A stretch of DNA of 64,000 bases from an uncultured Reyranella sp. (GCF_945957355.1 NZ_CAMFKM010000013.1:1-64000); one strand, 5' to 3'; counted from the stretch's first letter, positions 9,059 to 18,429 are shown. Translations and numbers: made by a program. Notes: generated by a model not told the origin, from the sequence alone.

Positions 9059-9099
9059 CAGGCCGCGCCGCCGCCCGCTTGGGTTAGAATGGGCAGGAC

Positions 9100-10002
9100 A
9101 TGGCGATTCGGGACGACTTCGAGGTAGTCGCTGGCACGGTGCGCACGGTGGTGCAGCGCTTTGCCCTCGGCCTGCTCGTGATCGCCGCCTTCGGCGCCAT
9201 GCTGGTCGGCAAGGCCGACACGGTGCTCGTGGAGCATGCCCGCGTGCTGGCGCTCGACATGGTGAGCCCCGTGCTGGAAGCCATCGCGCGGCCGGTCGCC
9301 TACGCCAACCGCGCCATCGCCGATCTCCGTGAATTCGCCTCCCTGCGCGAAGAGAACGCCCGCCTGCGCGAGGAGAATGCCCGTCTGCTGGCCTGGCAGA
9401 CCGCCGCCCGCCGCCTCGAGAACGAGAACGAAGGGCTGCGCGGCCTCGCCAGGTTCCGCGAAGGGCCCGAAGCCTCCTTCATCACCGCCCGCCTCGTGGG
9501 CGACAGCGTCAGCGCCTACATGCGCGGCGCGCTGCTGAATGTCGGCCGCCGGGTCGGCGTCGCGCCGGGCCAGGCCGTCGTCACCGGCGAGGGACTGGCA
9601 GGCCGCATCGCCGAGGTCGGCGAGAACAGCTCGCGCGTCCTGTTCGTGACCGACGTCAATTCGCGCCTGCCGGTGCTGGTCGAGCGCACCCGCGAGCGGG
9701 CCATCCTGGCCGGCGACAATTCACCCCGGCTGCGCCTCACCCTGTTGCCGAGCATTGCCGGTGTGCAGACCGGCGACCGCATCATCACCTCGGGCCATGG
9801 CGGCAGCTTCCCGGTCGGTATCCCCGTGGGCGAGGTCGTCGAGACCAGCGACGGCAGCGTCCGCGTCCGGCCCTTCACCGATTTCTCGCGCCTCGAGTTC
9901 GTGAGGGTCGTCGACTACGGCGTGACAGGCCTGGTCGGAACGGGCGCGGCCACACCGGCACCCGCCACGCCGCCGGGCGGCACCGCCGTGCGGTCCCGTT
10001 GA
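9100..10002 (+). CDS. mreC: Rod-shape-determining protein MreC
   Basis: A 300-residue bitopic inner-membrane protein. One membrane segment lies at about residues 20-37, followed by a coiled coil at about 75-115 containing the heptad-like SLREENARLREENARL. Then comes the periplasmic beta-domain pair, with VGDSVSAYMRGALLNVG and TGEGLAGRIAEVG. MreC links MreB to PBP2 and activates it. The C-terminal tail is Pro/Ala/Thr-rich. It is 41 bases after mreB and one base before mreD. Confidence 0.96.
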   Translation: MAIRDDFEVVAGTVRTVVQRFALGLLVIAAFGAMLVGKADTVLVEHARVLALDMVSPVLEAIARPVAYANRAIADLREFASLREENARLREENARLLAWQTAARRLENENEGLRGLARFREGPEASFITARLVGDSVSAYMRGALLNVGRRVGVAPGQAVVTGEGLAGRIAEVGENSSRVLFVTDVNSRLPVLVERTRERAILAGDNSPRLRLTLLPSIAGVQTGDRIITSGHGGSFPVGIPVGEVVETSDGSVRVRPFTDFSRLEFVRVVDYGVTGLVGTGAATPAPATPPGGTAVRSR

Positions 10003-10003
10003 C

Positions 10004-10576
10004 ATGCGCGTCGATGGAACGCTCGCGATTCTCGATCGCTGGGGCAGGGCAGCCCTTCCCGGCACGGTGCTGCTGTTCTTCGTGCTGCTGACCCTGGCGC
10101 CGCTGCGCGCCCCTTACCTGTCGGACACGCTGCCGCTCCTACCGGTGCTGGTGGTCTTCCAGTTCAGCCTGGCAACGCCCGAACGGCTGCCGGGGCCGCT
10201 GCTGCTGGCCATGGGCATCCTGCTCGACCTGCTGCTGGGTGGGCCGGGCGCGCCCGTGGGCGTCAGCGCCTTGGGCTTCGTGCTGGTTCGCGCTGCGGTC
10301 ATGTCCAATCGCCGCTATCTGGTGGGCGTGCCCTTTCTGTTCCAGTGGGCGGGCTTCTGCATCCTGTGCTGGGGGTTCGTGGCGCTGGTCTGGGCGTTCA
10401 CCACATTATGGACGTGGGCACCCATCGATCCGGTGCCGGCGATATTGCAGTATGTCGTGGTGGTCGTGATCTATCCGCTCATTGCCCCGTTGCTCGCCCG
10501 CGTGCGCGCCCGCGATCCGCTGAACGTGCCCGAACTGTCGCGCGGGTCGGCGCGGCCTGGCGAGACGACGTCATGA
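10004..10576 (+). CDS. mreD: Rod-shape-determining protein MreD
   Basis: A 190-residue integral membrane protein with about five hydrophobic segments, the usual size and hydropathy for MreD. The start is one base after the mreC stop. Sequence conservation of MreD is weak, so the call rests on size, hydropathy, FSLATPERLPGPLLLAMGILLD-like features, and position between mreC and mrdA. Its stop codon overlaps a six-codon mini-ORF that in turn overlaps the mrdA start. Confidence 0.93.
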   Translation: MRVDGTLAILDRWGRAALPGTVLLFFVLLTLAPLRAPYLSDTLPLLPVLVVFQFSLATPERLPGPLLLAMGILLDLLLGGPGAPVGVSALGFVLVRAAVMSNRRYLVGVPFLFQWAGFCILCWGFVALVWAFTTLWTWAPIDPVPAILQYVVVVVIYPLIAPLLARVRARDPLNVPELSRGSARPGETTS

Positions 10577-10593
10577 AGCATTTCCGCCCATGA
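10573..10593 (+). other. Six-codon mini-ORF linking mreD and mrdA
   Basis: ATG at 10573 overlaps the mreD stop (ATGA), reads MKHFRP and stops at 10591-10593, where TGA overlaps the mrdA ATG (again ATGA). The mrdA protein itself begins MKHFRK. The mini-ORF therefore looks like a diverged duplicate of the mrdA start region, with synonymous changes. It would form a relay of two stop/start overlaps between the two genes. Confidence 0.6.
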
Positions 10594-12485
10594 AACACTT
10601 CAGGAAAGGTGACGGCGAGCGCAGCGGGCTGTTCACGCGCCGCGCTCTCGTGCTGGGCGGGGCGCAGGCCGTGCTGCTGACCGCCCTGGCCGGCCGCCTC
10701 TACCAGCTTCAGGTCGTGGAAACCGACCGTTTCGCCAACCTGGCGGACGAGAACCGCATCAGCATGCGGCTCCTGCCGCCGTCGCGCGGGCTGATCTTCG
10801 ATCGCGGCGGCGCTCCGCTCGCGGTCAACCGCAACAATTTCCGCGTCATGGCGGCCTCCGACCGCGGCCGCGGCGTCGACGTGCTGGTCGAGCGCCTCGA
10901 TCAGATCCTGGCCCTGGGCGACGCCGACAAGGCCCGCCTGCTGCGCGAGCTGCGCCGCAGCCGCAACGCGCAGCCCGTCGTCGTGCGCGAGAATCTCGGC
11001 TGGGAGGAGGTGGCGCGGATCGAGTTCAACGCTCCCGACCTGCCCGGTGTGTTCATCGATCTCGGCCAGTCGCGCGACTATCCCGAAGGCGAGCTGATGA
11101 GCCACATCGTGGGCTACACCGGCCGCGTCGCCGACGAGGATCTCGCCGGCCGCGACGATCCGGTGCTGCAGCTTGCGACCATGCGGTTTGGCAAGAAGGG
11201 CGTCGAGCGCTCGTTCGAGGACGATCTGCGCGGCCGCGCCGGCGCCGTCCAGGTCGAGGTCAACGCCGTGGGCCGCGTCGTGCGCGAGCTCGACCGCACC
11301 GAGGGACAGCCCGGCGCCAATGCGCTGCTCACCATCGATCTCGACATCCAGCGCTTTGCCGCCGAGAAGATGAAGGAGCACCAGAGCGGCTCCGTGGTGG
11401 TGCTGGACGTCGTCACCGGCGACGTGATCGCCATGGTCTCGACGCCGGGTTTCGATCCCTCGACCTTCGCGCGCGGCATTACGCAGGGCGAATGGCGCGA
11501 CCTGCTCGACGATCCCCAGAGGCCGCTGCACAACAAGGCGATCGCCGGCGTCTATCCGCCGGGTTCGACCTACAAGATGGTGACGGCGCTGGCGGCGCTC
11601 GAGTCGAAGGCGATCGATCCGTGGACCCGGCTGCCGTGCCCCGGCTACCTCGAGCTGGGCAAGATCAAGTTCCATTGCTGGCTGAAGGGCGGTCACGGCT
11701 CGACCAACGTCTCCGAGGCGATCGCCATGTCGTGCGACTGCTTCTTCTACGAGGCGGCACGGCGGGCGGGCATCGACCGCGTGAGCGACATGGCCCAGCG
11801 GCTGGGCTTCGGCAAGGTGAGCGAACTCGGCCTGCCCGGCGAATCGGCGGCCAACCAGCCGACCCGCGCCTGGAAGCAGGAGAAGATCGGCAAGGCCTGG
11901 CAGCACGGCGATACATTCAACCTCGGCATCGGCCAGGGCTACATGACCGCGACGCCGCTGCAGCTCGCCATCATGACAGCGCGCATCGCCAACGGGGGAT
12001 ACGAGGTCCAGCCCAACCTGCTGCTGGCCAAGGCCACGCCGCGCGAGGAACTGGTGCCGCCGGCGCCACGCACCAAGCCGACCGCGCCATCGCTGCGCCT
12101 GAACCCGCAGCATCTGGCGGTCGTCCGCCAAGGCATGTCGGATGTGGTCAATTCCGGCCATGGCACGGCCAACACCCTGCGCGTCAAGCAGGCCGAATTC
12201 ACCTTCGCCGGCAAGACCGGCACGGCGCAGGTCAAGCGCATCACCGAGCGCGAGCGCGAAATGGGCATCACCCAGGCTTCGCTGCCCTGGCACCTGCGCC
12301 ACCATGCGCTCTTCGTGTGCTATGGCCCGGTCGACAATCCGCGCTATGCCTGCGCCGTGATCGTCGAGCATGGCCAGGCGGGCGGGGCCACCGCGGGGCC
12401 GATTGGCCGCGACGTGCTGGTCGAGACGATGAAGCGCGACCCGTCGCGCCGCACCGACCGCTTCAAGAAGATGGCGTCGCGATGA
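10590..12485 (+). CDS. mrdA: Penicillin-binding protein 2 (elongation transpeptidase)
   Basis: A 631-residue class B PBP, the D,D-transpeptidase of lateral wall synthesis. A single membrane anchor lies at about residues 19-36, then the pedestal domain (PSRGLIFDRGG). The transpeptidase domain has the SxxK nucleophile motif Ser326-Thr-Tyr-Lys329 (PGSTYKM), the second motif SCD (AMSCDCFF), and KTG in FAGKTGTAQ. The ATG at 10590 is chosen over earlier possibilities because it gives the short cytoplasmic tail normal for PBP2. The gene overlaps rodA by four bases. Confidence 0.97.
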   Translation: MKHFRKGDGERSGLFTRRALVLGGAQAVLLTALAGRLYQLQVVETDRFANLADENRISMRLLPPSRGLIFDRGGAPLAVNRNNFRVMAASDRGRGVDVLVERLDQILALGDADKARLLRELRRSRNAQPVVVRENLGWEEVARIEFNAPDLPGVFIDLGQSRDYPEGELMSHIVGYTGRVADEDLAGRDDPVLQLATMRFGKKGVERSFEDDLRGRAGAVQVEVNAVGRVVRELDRTEGQPGANALLTIDLDIQRFAAEKMKEHQSGSVVVLDVVTGDVIAMVSTPGFDPSTFARGITQGEWRDLLDDPQRPLHNKAIAGVYPPGSTYKMVTALAALESKAIDPWTRLPCPGYLELGKIKFHCWLKGGHGSTNVSEAIAMSCDCFFYEAARRAGIDRVSDMAQRLGFGKVSELGLPGESAANQPTRAWKQEKIGKAWQHGDTFNLGIGQGYMTATPLQLAIMTARIANGGYEVQPNLLLAKATPREELVPPAPRTKPTAPSLRLNPQHLAVVRQGMSDVVNSGHGTANTLRVKQAEFTFAGKTGTAQVKRITEREREMGITQASLPWHLRHHALFVCYGPVDNPRYACAVIVEHGQAGGATAGPIGRDVLVETMKRDPSRRTDRFKKMASR

Positions 12486-13636
12486 GCCTTGCCGCGATGG
12501 GTAGCAGTACGGCGCTCGACGCGCCGGCCCCGGTCGGCTTCGCCGAGAAGATCTGGCGCATCAACTGGGGGCTCGTGCTGGTGCTGACGGCGATCGCCGG
12601 CGTGGGCGTGCTTGCGCTCTATTCCGCGGCCGGCGGACGGTTCGAGCCGTGGGCGGCCCGCCACGCGGTGCGCTATGGCTCTGCCCTGATCCTGATGCTG
12701 GTGGTGGCGCTGGTCCATCCCAAGGTCTGGCTGACGCTCGCCTGGCCGATCTACATCGTGTCCGTGCTGATGCTGGTCGCGGTCGACGTGATCGGCAAGA
12801 TCGGCATGGGCGCCCAGCGCTGGCTGGTCATCGGCCCGATGCAGATCCAGCCGTCGGAGATCGCCAAGGTCGCGGTGATCCTCGTGATCGCCCGCTACTA
12901 TCACGGGCTGCGGCGCGAGCAGGCCGGGCAGTTCCTCTACACCCTGCCGCCGCTCGCCATGATCCTGGCCGTGGTCGGACTGGTCATGGTCCAGCCCGAC
13001 CTCGGCACCGCGATGATGGTGCTGATGGGCGGCGGAGCCCTCCTGTTCGTGGCCGGCGTGCGGATCTGGATGTTCCTGGCGGCCGGCATCAGCGCCGTCG
13101 CCTGCCTGCCGATCGCCTGGTCGCTGATGCACGACTACCAGAAGAAGCGCGTGCTCACGTTCCTGGATCCCGACCGCGACCCGCTGGGGGCTGGCTATCA
13201 CATCACCCAGTCGAAGATCGCCATCGGCTCGGGCGGCCTGTTCGGCAAGGGCTTCCTGAAGGGCACGCAGTCGTCGCTGAACTTCCTGCCCGAGAAGCAG
13301 ACCGACTTCATCTTCACGACCTTCGTCGAGGAATGGGGCATGGCTGGCGCCTGCGTGCTGCTGGCCCTGTTCGCGCTGGTGCTGGTCTGGGGCTTCTCCA
13401 TCGCCTTCCGCAGCCAGCACCATTTCGGCCGCCTGCTGGCGCTCGGCGTCACGGCGATGATGTTCCTCTACGTGTTCATCAACACCGCCATGGTGATGGG
13501 CATGCTGCCCGTCGTCGGCGTGCCGCTGCCCCTGGTCAGCAACGGCGGCACCGCGTTGCTGTCGGTGATGTTCGCCTGCGGCCTGTTGATCGGGGTCAAC
13601 GTCTACCGCGACGCCCAGCTCCCCCGGACACGGTAA
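12482..13636 (+). CDS. rodA: Peptidoglycan polymerase RodA (SEDS family)
   Basis: A 384-residue polytopic membrane protein with about ten membrane segments; it polymerises lipid II with PBP2 as partner. SEDS hallmarks include VVALVHPKVWLTLAWPIY, the GAQRWLVIGPMQIQPSEIAK block, VMVQPDLGTAMMV, and the late KQTDFIFTTFVEEWG with PLVSNGGTALLS. The ATG at 12482 overlaps the mrdA stop (ATGA), and any upstream in-frame extension would overlap mrdA extensively. It is the last gene of the elongasome operon. Confidence 0.97.
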   Translation: MSLAAMGSSTALDAPAPVGFAEKIWRINWGLVLVLTAIAGVGVLALYSAAGGRFEPWAARHAVRYGSALILMLVVALVHPKVWLTLAWPIYIVSVLMLVAVDVIGKIGMGAQRWLVIGPMQIQPSEIAKVAVILVIARYYHGLRREQAGQFLYTLPPLAMILAVVGLVMVQPDLGTAMMVLMGGGALLFVAGVRIWMFLAAGISAVACLPIAWSLMHDYQKKRVLTFLDPDRDPLGAGYHITQSKIAIGSGGLFGKGFLKGTQSSLNFLPEKQTDFIFTTFVEEWGMAGACVLLALFALVLVWGFSIAFRSQHHFGRLLALGVTAMMFLYVFINTAMVMGMLPVVGVPLPLVSNGGTALLSVMFACGLLIGVNVYRDAQLPRTR

Positions 13637-13730
13637 GCAGGCCTGCAAAATTTCCTTCAAAAGAGACTATCGACAAGCCGAACGTGCCTTGGTATAGCCG
13701 CCGCCTTCCGGGCAATGACCCCAGAAATGG

Positions 13731-13806
13731 GGGCGCATAGCTCAGTTGGTAGAGCAGCTGACTCTTAATCAGCTTGTCCCAGGTTCGAGCCCTGGTGCGC
13801 CCACCA
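13731..13806 (+). tRNA. tRNA-Lys (anticodon CTT)
   Basis: A 76-base cloverleaf: acceptor GGGCGCA pairs with TGCGCCC, the D-arm reads AGCTCAGTTGGTAGAGC, the anticodon loop is CTCTTAA with anticodon CTT, and the T-arm contains GGTTCGAGCC. The genomic sequence encodes the terminal CCA. It reads AAG codons, the favoured lysine codon in this GC-rich genome. It lies about 95 bases after rodA. Confidence 0.97.
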
Positions 13807-13837
13807 TTCCCCGGATGCTTTTGCCAGCACCCTTGCC

Positions 13838-14803
13838 TCACTCCGGTTCGATGCCGGCGGCCCGGGCGGATACCTTCCAGGCCTCGATCTGACCCTTGAG
13901 ATAGGACCCAAGCTCCTCGGGGGTCGAGGTCGCGAGCGCGAAGCCTTGCGCTTCCAGGGTCTTGACCACTTCGGGTTCCTGGATGACTTCGATCAGCACC
14001 TTGTTGAGGCGCGCCACGATCTCCTTGGGCATCTTCGCCGGGCCGAACATGCCGCCCCACGAGGTGATCGTGAATTGCGGTAGGCCTGCCTCGTAGATCG
14101 TCGGAACGTCGGGCAGGATCGTCGAGCGCTGCTTCAGGGTCGTCACCAGGGCCCGTAGCTTGCCGCTCCTGACGTGGCTGAGGCCGGTCGTCGGCGTGCC
14201 GATCATCATGTCGATGCGGCCGGCCAGGAGATCGACGATCGCCTGCGGCTCGCCCTTGTAGGGGACGTGGACCATCTGGGTGTCGGTCAGCGCCGCGATC
14301 TGGGCCACGCCGACGCTGCCGGTGGTGTTGCCGCTGCCGTAGGAGAGCTTTCCCGGGTTGGCCTTGGCGTAGGCGACCAGCTCCTGCAGCGTTTTGGCCG
14401 GCACGTCCGCGTTCAGGTACAGGAAGAAGGTGAAGTAGCCGACCATCGTGATCGGCGTGAGATCCACTATCGGATCGTAGGGCAGCGACTTGCGCAGGGC
14501 CGGGGCCGCCGCGATCGGGCTGTTGGAGGCGAACAGCAGCGTGTAGCCATCGGGCGCCGCCTTCGCGACATCGGCCGCCGCGATCACGCCGTCGGCGCCG
14601 GGCTTGTTGTCGACGACGACCGGCTGGCCCAGTTTTTCCGAAAGACGCTTGCCGACCGTGCGGACGAGCACGTCGCTCGCCGTGCCCGGCGTTCCCAGGG
14701 TGACCAGCCGGATCGGCCGGTTGGGATAGTCCTGGGCCTGTGCCGGCGCCGCGGCCGCCATGGCCATGGCAATGGCAATGGCCAATGTGATCAATCTCTT
14801 CAT
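13838..14803 (-). CDS. Bug/TctC-family periplasmic solute-binding protein
   Basis: A 321-residue protein with a signal peptide ending AAAPAQAQ. The family N-terminal motif YPNRPIRLV is followed by the VVVDNKPGADGVIAA block and VPYKGEPQAIVDLLAGRID. Bug proteins bind carboxylic or related organic acids for tripartite tricarboxylate transporters. The start at 14803 has a good GGGAGG just upstream; an earlier in-frame start has none. No tctA or tctB membrane genes lie nearby, so this is an orphan binding protein. It is divergent from the dienoyl-CoA-reductase-like gene. Confidence 0.92.
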   Translation of the reverse strand: MKRLITLAIAIAMAMAAAAPAQAQDYPNRPIRLVTLGTPGTASDVLVRTVGKRLSEKLGQPVVVDNKPGADGVIAAADVAKAAPDGYTLLFASNSPIAAAPALRKSLPYDPIVDLTPITMVGYFTFFLYLNADVPAKTLQELVAYAKANPGKLSYGSGNTTGSVGVAQIAALTDTQMVHVPYKGEPQAIVDLLAGRIDMMIGTPTTGLSHVRSGKLRALVTTLKQRSTILPDVPTIYEAGLPQFTITSWGGMFGPAKMPKEIVARLNKVLIEVIQEPEVVKTLEAQGFALATSTPEELGSYLKGQIEAWKVSARAAGIEPE

Positions 14804-14988
14804 TGTTGCCTCCCTATGGCCTGGTCTTGTGCGCCGGACCGTGGACATCAGTTTGTTATGGGAGGCTCCGGCATCGCCAATATCGAAAGGGCATGGATCG
14901 ATACCGGGAAAATATTGGGAGGGAGGGGGCCGGTTGCCTAGGTTTCGCCGCTCGACAAGAAGCACGAGACAGACGGTGAGGAAGCCCC

Positions 14989-15837
14989 ATGAATATCCCC
15001 CAGGTGACAGCCCGGCCCGAGCCTTACACCGGTACGGAAAGACGGCCGCGGATCTTTCGTGACGATCTTCTCCAGGGGCGCATAAGCCTCGTCACCGGCG
15101 GCAGTTCGGGCATCGGTCTCGGTATCGTCCGGGGCTTTGCGGAACTCGGCGCCACGGTCGCCTTCATCGGGCGACGCGAAGACAGGCTTGCGGAGGCCCG
15201 GGAGTACCTGCTTCGCGATCTGCCGTCCGCGGAGCTGGTCACGATCGCGGTCGACGTGCGCAACCACGCGGCGATGCGGGAAGCGGTCGACGGGATCGTC
15301 AGCCGGTTCGGGTGCCTGGACATCCTGGTCAACAATGCCGCCGGCAACTTTCATTGTCCGACCGAGCAACTGTCGGAGAACGGATGGCGGGCCGTCATCG
15401 ACATCGACCTGAACGGAACGTTCAACGGTTGCCAGGCCGCTCTGGCCGGCCTCAAGGCCTCGTCCCATGGCGGCCGCATCATCAACATCACCGTTCCGCA
15501 GGCCCTATCCGGTTGGCCCGGCAGTGCGCATGCCGCATCGGCCAAGGCGGGCGTGCTCTCCCTGACCCGCACTCTTGCCGTCGAGTGGGGTGGCTACGGC
15601 ATCCGGGTCAACAACGTCCTGCCGGGCCCGATCGCCGGAACCGAGGGCCTGAAGCGGCTTTACGAGGACCGCGGCATCGCCGACCACGAATACGAGCGCA
15701 TGGCGATGGGCACCTTCGGCCTGGTCGACGACATCGCCAACGCCTGCGCGTTCCTCGCATCGCCGGGCGGGGACTTCGTCACCGGCTGCGATTTCATGGT
15801 CGATGGCGGGCGGTGGCTGAAGCGCGGCTGGGTCTGA
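14989..15837 (+). CDS. SDR oxidoreductase, 2,4-dienoyl-CoA reductase-like
   Basis: A 282-residue short-chain dehydrogenase with the NADP motif TGGSSGIGLG near residue 36 and NNAAGNF mid-protein. The usual catalytic YxxxK is missing: the region reads HAASAKAGV. The following AVEWGGYGIRVNNVLPGPI and GTEGL match dienoyl-CoA reductases, which also lack the classical Tyr there. It would reduce 2,4-dienoyl-CoA during breakdown of unsaturated acids. An acyl-CoA synthetase gene follows within a few bases and fits this role. GAGG lies about eight bases before the start. Confidence 0.75.
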   Translation: MNIPQVTARPEPYTGTERRPRIFRDDLLQGRISLVTGGSSGIGLGIVRGFAELGATVAFIGRREDRLAEAREYLLRDLPSAELVTIAVDVRNHAAMREAVDGIVSRFGCLDILVNNAAGNFHCPTEQLSENGWRAVIDIDLNGTFNGCQAALAGLKASSHGGRIINITVPQALSGWPGSAHAASAKAGVLSLTRTLAVEWGGYGIRVNNVLPGPIAGTEGLKRLYEDRGIADHEYERMAMGTFGLVDDIANACAFLASPGGDFVTGCDFMVDGGRWLKRGWV

Positions 15838-15842
15838 CGTCG

Positions 15843-17369
15843 GTGGCCGAGTTCAGGCAGGCGGATCGGTCGATGTCGCGCCGTGAGCTGCAGGCTCGCG
15901 TCCGGAAGGCGGCCGGCGGTTTTGCCGCGATGGGAATGGGAAGCGGCGACACGGTCGCGCTGTTGATGCGCAACGATATCGCTTTCCTCGAGGCGAGCCT
16001 CGCGGCGACGCATGTCGGGGCTTATACCGTGCCCATCAGCTGGCATTCGACGCCTTCCGAGGTCGCGTACATCCTCGAGGACAGCGGCGCGAAGATACTC
16101 GTTGCGCATGCCGATCTGCTCGTGCCTCTCGGCGACGATGTCCTGGGGGGCCTCACCGTCTTTGCGGTCGAGACCCCCTCCGACGTCGTCGAAGCCTATC
16201 GAATCGATGCCCGTGCCGCCGTTCCGCGGGTTTCGGCGGATAGCTGGAGCGACTGGTTGCACGCCCAGGCTGCTCATACCGGCCCATCGAAGGCGATGTC
16301 CCAAAGCATGCTCTACACCTCGGGCACCACCGGGAAGCCGAAAGGCGTTCGCCGGTTCGCACCGACGCCGGAGCAACAGCGGCTCATGGCGGAAACCCGG
16401 CGCACCGTGTACGGCGTGACGCCGGAGGCGCGCATCCTGCTGCCGGGGCCGCTCTATCATGGCGCTCCGAACGGCATTGCGCTCAGTGCTGCTGCCGCGG
16501 CCGAACTCCTGGTCCTCATGCCGCGCTTCGAGCCCGAAGGGCTGCTGGCGCTGATCGAGGAGCATCGCATCACCAGCCTGTTCATGGTGCCGACCATGTT
16601 CGTCCGGCTGCTCGGCCTGCCGGACGAAGTCCGCCGGCGCTACGACCTATCCTCGTTGCGCTTCGTCCTGCATGCCGCCGCACCGTGTCCGGTAGATATC
16701 AAGCGCCAGATGATCGAGTGGTGGGGGCCGGTGATCAACGAGTTCTACGGCGGAACCGAGACGGGGCCGATTGCCTTCAGCACGTCGGCCGATTGGCTCG
16801 AGCGGCCCGGCTGTGTCGGCAAGGCGACCGATCATGCGGTCGTGCGCATCCTCGACGACAGCGGCAACGATTGTCCGGCCGGCGTGCCCGGCGAAATATT
16901 CGCGCGGCTCGGCCACTATCCCGACTTCACCTATTACGGTCAGGAGGACAGGCGCCGGGAGATCGAGCGCGATGGGCTCGTCACCTTGGGCGACATCGGC
17001 TACCGGGACGAGGCCGGCTTCCTGTTCCTCTGCGATCGCAAGCGCGACATGGTGATCATCGGCGGTGCGAACGTCTATCCGGCCGAGGTCGAAGCGGTGC
17101 TGAGCGGCATGCCGGGTGTGAAGGACTGTGCCGTCTTCGGCATTCCCGACGCCGAGTATGGCGAAGCTCTGATGGCCCTCGTCGAGCCGCATCCAGGAGC
17201 GCCGCTCCAGCCCGAGACGGTCAAGGCGTTCCTGAAAGGCCGGCTCAGCGGCTTCAAGTTGCCCCGGCGCGTGGAAATCCGGACGGAGCTGCCGCGCCAC
17301 GACTCCGGCAAGATCCAGAAACGCCTGTTGCGCGCGCCCTACTGGCAGCAAGCCGACCGGCACATCTAG
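15843..17369 (+). CDS. Acyl-CoA synthetase (AMP-forming)
   Basis: A 508-residue ANL-family ligase that activates a carboxylic acid to acyl-CoA via acyl-AMP. The P-loop is MLYTSGTTGKPKGV, the adenine motif is EFYGGTETGP, and the C-terminal hinge and lysine regions are GDIGYRDEAGFLFLCDRK and LPRHDSGKIQKRLL. The start is uncertain: GTG at 15843 or ATG at 15873. With either start the N-terminus is some 20 residues shorter than usual, since family members have an extra strand before RSMSRREL. The gene begins five bases after the SDR stop and is probably co-transcribed. Confidence 0.9.
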   Translation: MAEFRQADRSMSRRELQARVRKAAGGFAAMGMGSGDTVALLMRNDIAFLEASLAATHVGAYTVPISWHSTPSEVAYILEDSGAKILVAHADLLVPLGDDVLGGLTVFAVETPSDVVEAYRIDARAAVPRVSADSWSDWLHAQAAHTGPSKAMSQSMLYTSGTTGKPKGVRRFAPTPEQQRLMAETRRTVYGVTPEARILLPGPLYHGAPNGIALSAAAAAELLVLMPRFEPEGLLALIEEHRITSLFMVPTMFVRLLGLPDEVRRRYDLSSLRFVLHAAAPCPVDIKRQMIEWWGPVINEFYGGTETGPIAFSTSADWLERPGCVGKATDHAVVRILDDSGNDCPAGVPGEIFARLGHYPDFTYYGQEDRRREIERDGLVTLGDIGYRDEAGFLFLCDRKRDMVIIGGANVYPAEVEAVLSGMPGVKDCAVFGIPDAEYGEALMALVEPHPGAPLQPETVKAFLKGRLSGFKLPRRVEIRTELPRHDSGKIQKRLLRAPYWQQADRHI

Positions 17370-17468
17370 TCGGCCCGGGCGGAGCGACGGCCCGGGATGG
17401 TATCGCGAACTGGCTCGTCGTCGCGTCCTGTGCCAGCGTTGCGCCATGCCGCCGGCCACGCTGCCACC

Positions 17469-18359
17469 ATGAAGATCAGTCAGCTCAAGTACTTCCTGGT
17501 GCTTGCCGAGGAGCTGCATTTCGTCAAGGCGGCGGCGCGGCTGAACCTGTCCCAGCCGCCGCTCAGCCGTCAGATCCGAGCGCTTGAACAGGAGCTGGGC
17601 ATCGAGTTGTTCGTCCGCGCCAATCAGCGCGTCCAGCTGACCGAGGCGGGCACCGCCTTCCATCATGACGTCCGGGAAATGTTCGCAGCGCTCGATCGCG
17701 CGACCGCGCATGCCAAGGGTGTCGCCCAGGGAGAGGTCGGGCGGATCGTGCTGGGAATGACCGGCTCGGCTTCGCTGGGAGTCTTTCCGCGCATCCTCGA
17801 GCAGTTTCATCGCGAGTTCCCGCAGGTGCGCCTGGAGATGCGGCATCTGATCAAGGCGGAGCAGATCGCGGCCCTCGCCGGAGGAAAGATCACCCTGGCC
17901 CTGACCCGCTCGCCGGTCCGGGAGCGGGACATGACCTCGGAGGCGATCTACCGCGAACCCTTCATCGTGGCGCTGCATGAGCGTCATCCCCTGGCGGCGC
18001 TCAAGGTGGTTCCGCTGGAGAAGCTCGTGAACGACAAGTTCGTGCTCTATCGCGGCAACGCCTCGCCGAGTGTGGCGGACGAAATCGTCGATCTGTGCCG
18101 TGCCGCGGGCTACTATCCGCATATCGATCAGGATACGGGCGAAATGCAGACGGCCGTCAGTCTGGTCGCGGCGGGGCTCGGTGTCGCCGTGGTCGCCGAT
18201 TGCATCCGGAGTCTCCAGCTGCCGCGCGTCGTCTATCGCCCCTTGACCGTCCGGAGCAGGAGAGTGCTCTCGAAACTCTATGCGATCTATCGCAAGGACG
18301 ATCCGAATGTCCTTCTCAAGGCTTTCCTGAGGTTGGCCAAGTCCATTGGGCAGACCTGA
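17469..18359 (+). CDS. LysR-family transcriptional regulator
   Basis: A 296-residue regulator. The winged-helix DNA-binding domain spans about residues 1-60 (LKYFLVLAEELHFVKAA, then LSQPPLSRQIRALEQELG), followed by the inducer-binding periplasmic-fold domain. The N-terminus resembles the BenM/CatM aromatic-catabolism subgroup. The ATG at 17469 gives the canonical LysR start; an upstream in-frame start adds 24 atypical residues. It lies directly downstream of, and parallel to, the acyl-CoA synthetase. Control of that operon is plausible. Confidence 0.93.
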   Translation: MKISQLKYFLVLAEELHFVKAAARLNLSQPPLSRQIRALEQELGIELFVRANQRVQLTEAGTAFHHDVREMFAALDRATAHAKGVAQGEVGRIVLGMTGSASLGVFPRILEQFHREFPQVRLEMRHLIKAEQIAALAGGKITLALTRSPVRERDMTSEAIYREPFIVALHERHPLAALKVVPLEKLVNDKFVLYRGNASPSVADEIVDLCRAAGYYPHIDQDTGEMQTAVSLVAAGLGVAVVADCIRSLQLPRVVYRPLTVRSRRVLSKLYAIYRKDDPNVLLKAFLRLAKSIGQT

Positions 18360-18429
18360 CGACGACCGCGATTTCAGTTGAGGAAGTCGATCCCCCGGAT
18401 ACAACGGACTCCTCCGGAGTTCGCCGTCC

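Noticed and set aside
10479..12371. A 630-codon minus-strand frame opposite mrdA
   Set aside because: Antisense shadow of a clear PBP2 gene; composition is His/Asp/Arg-rich and unlike real proteins here.
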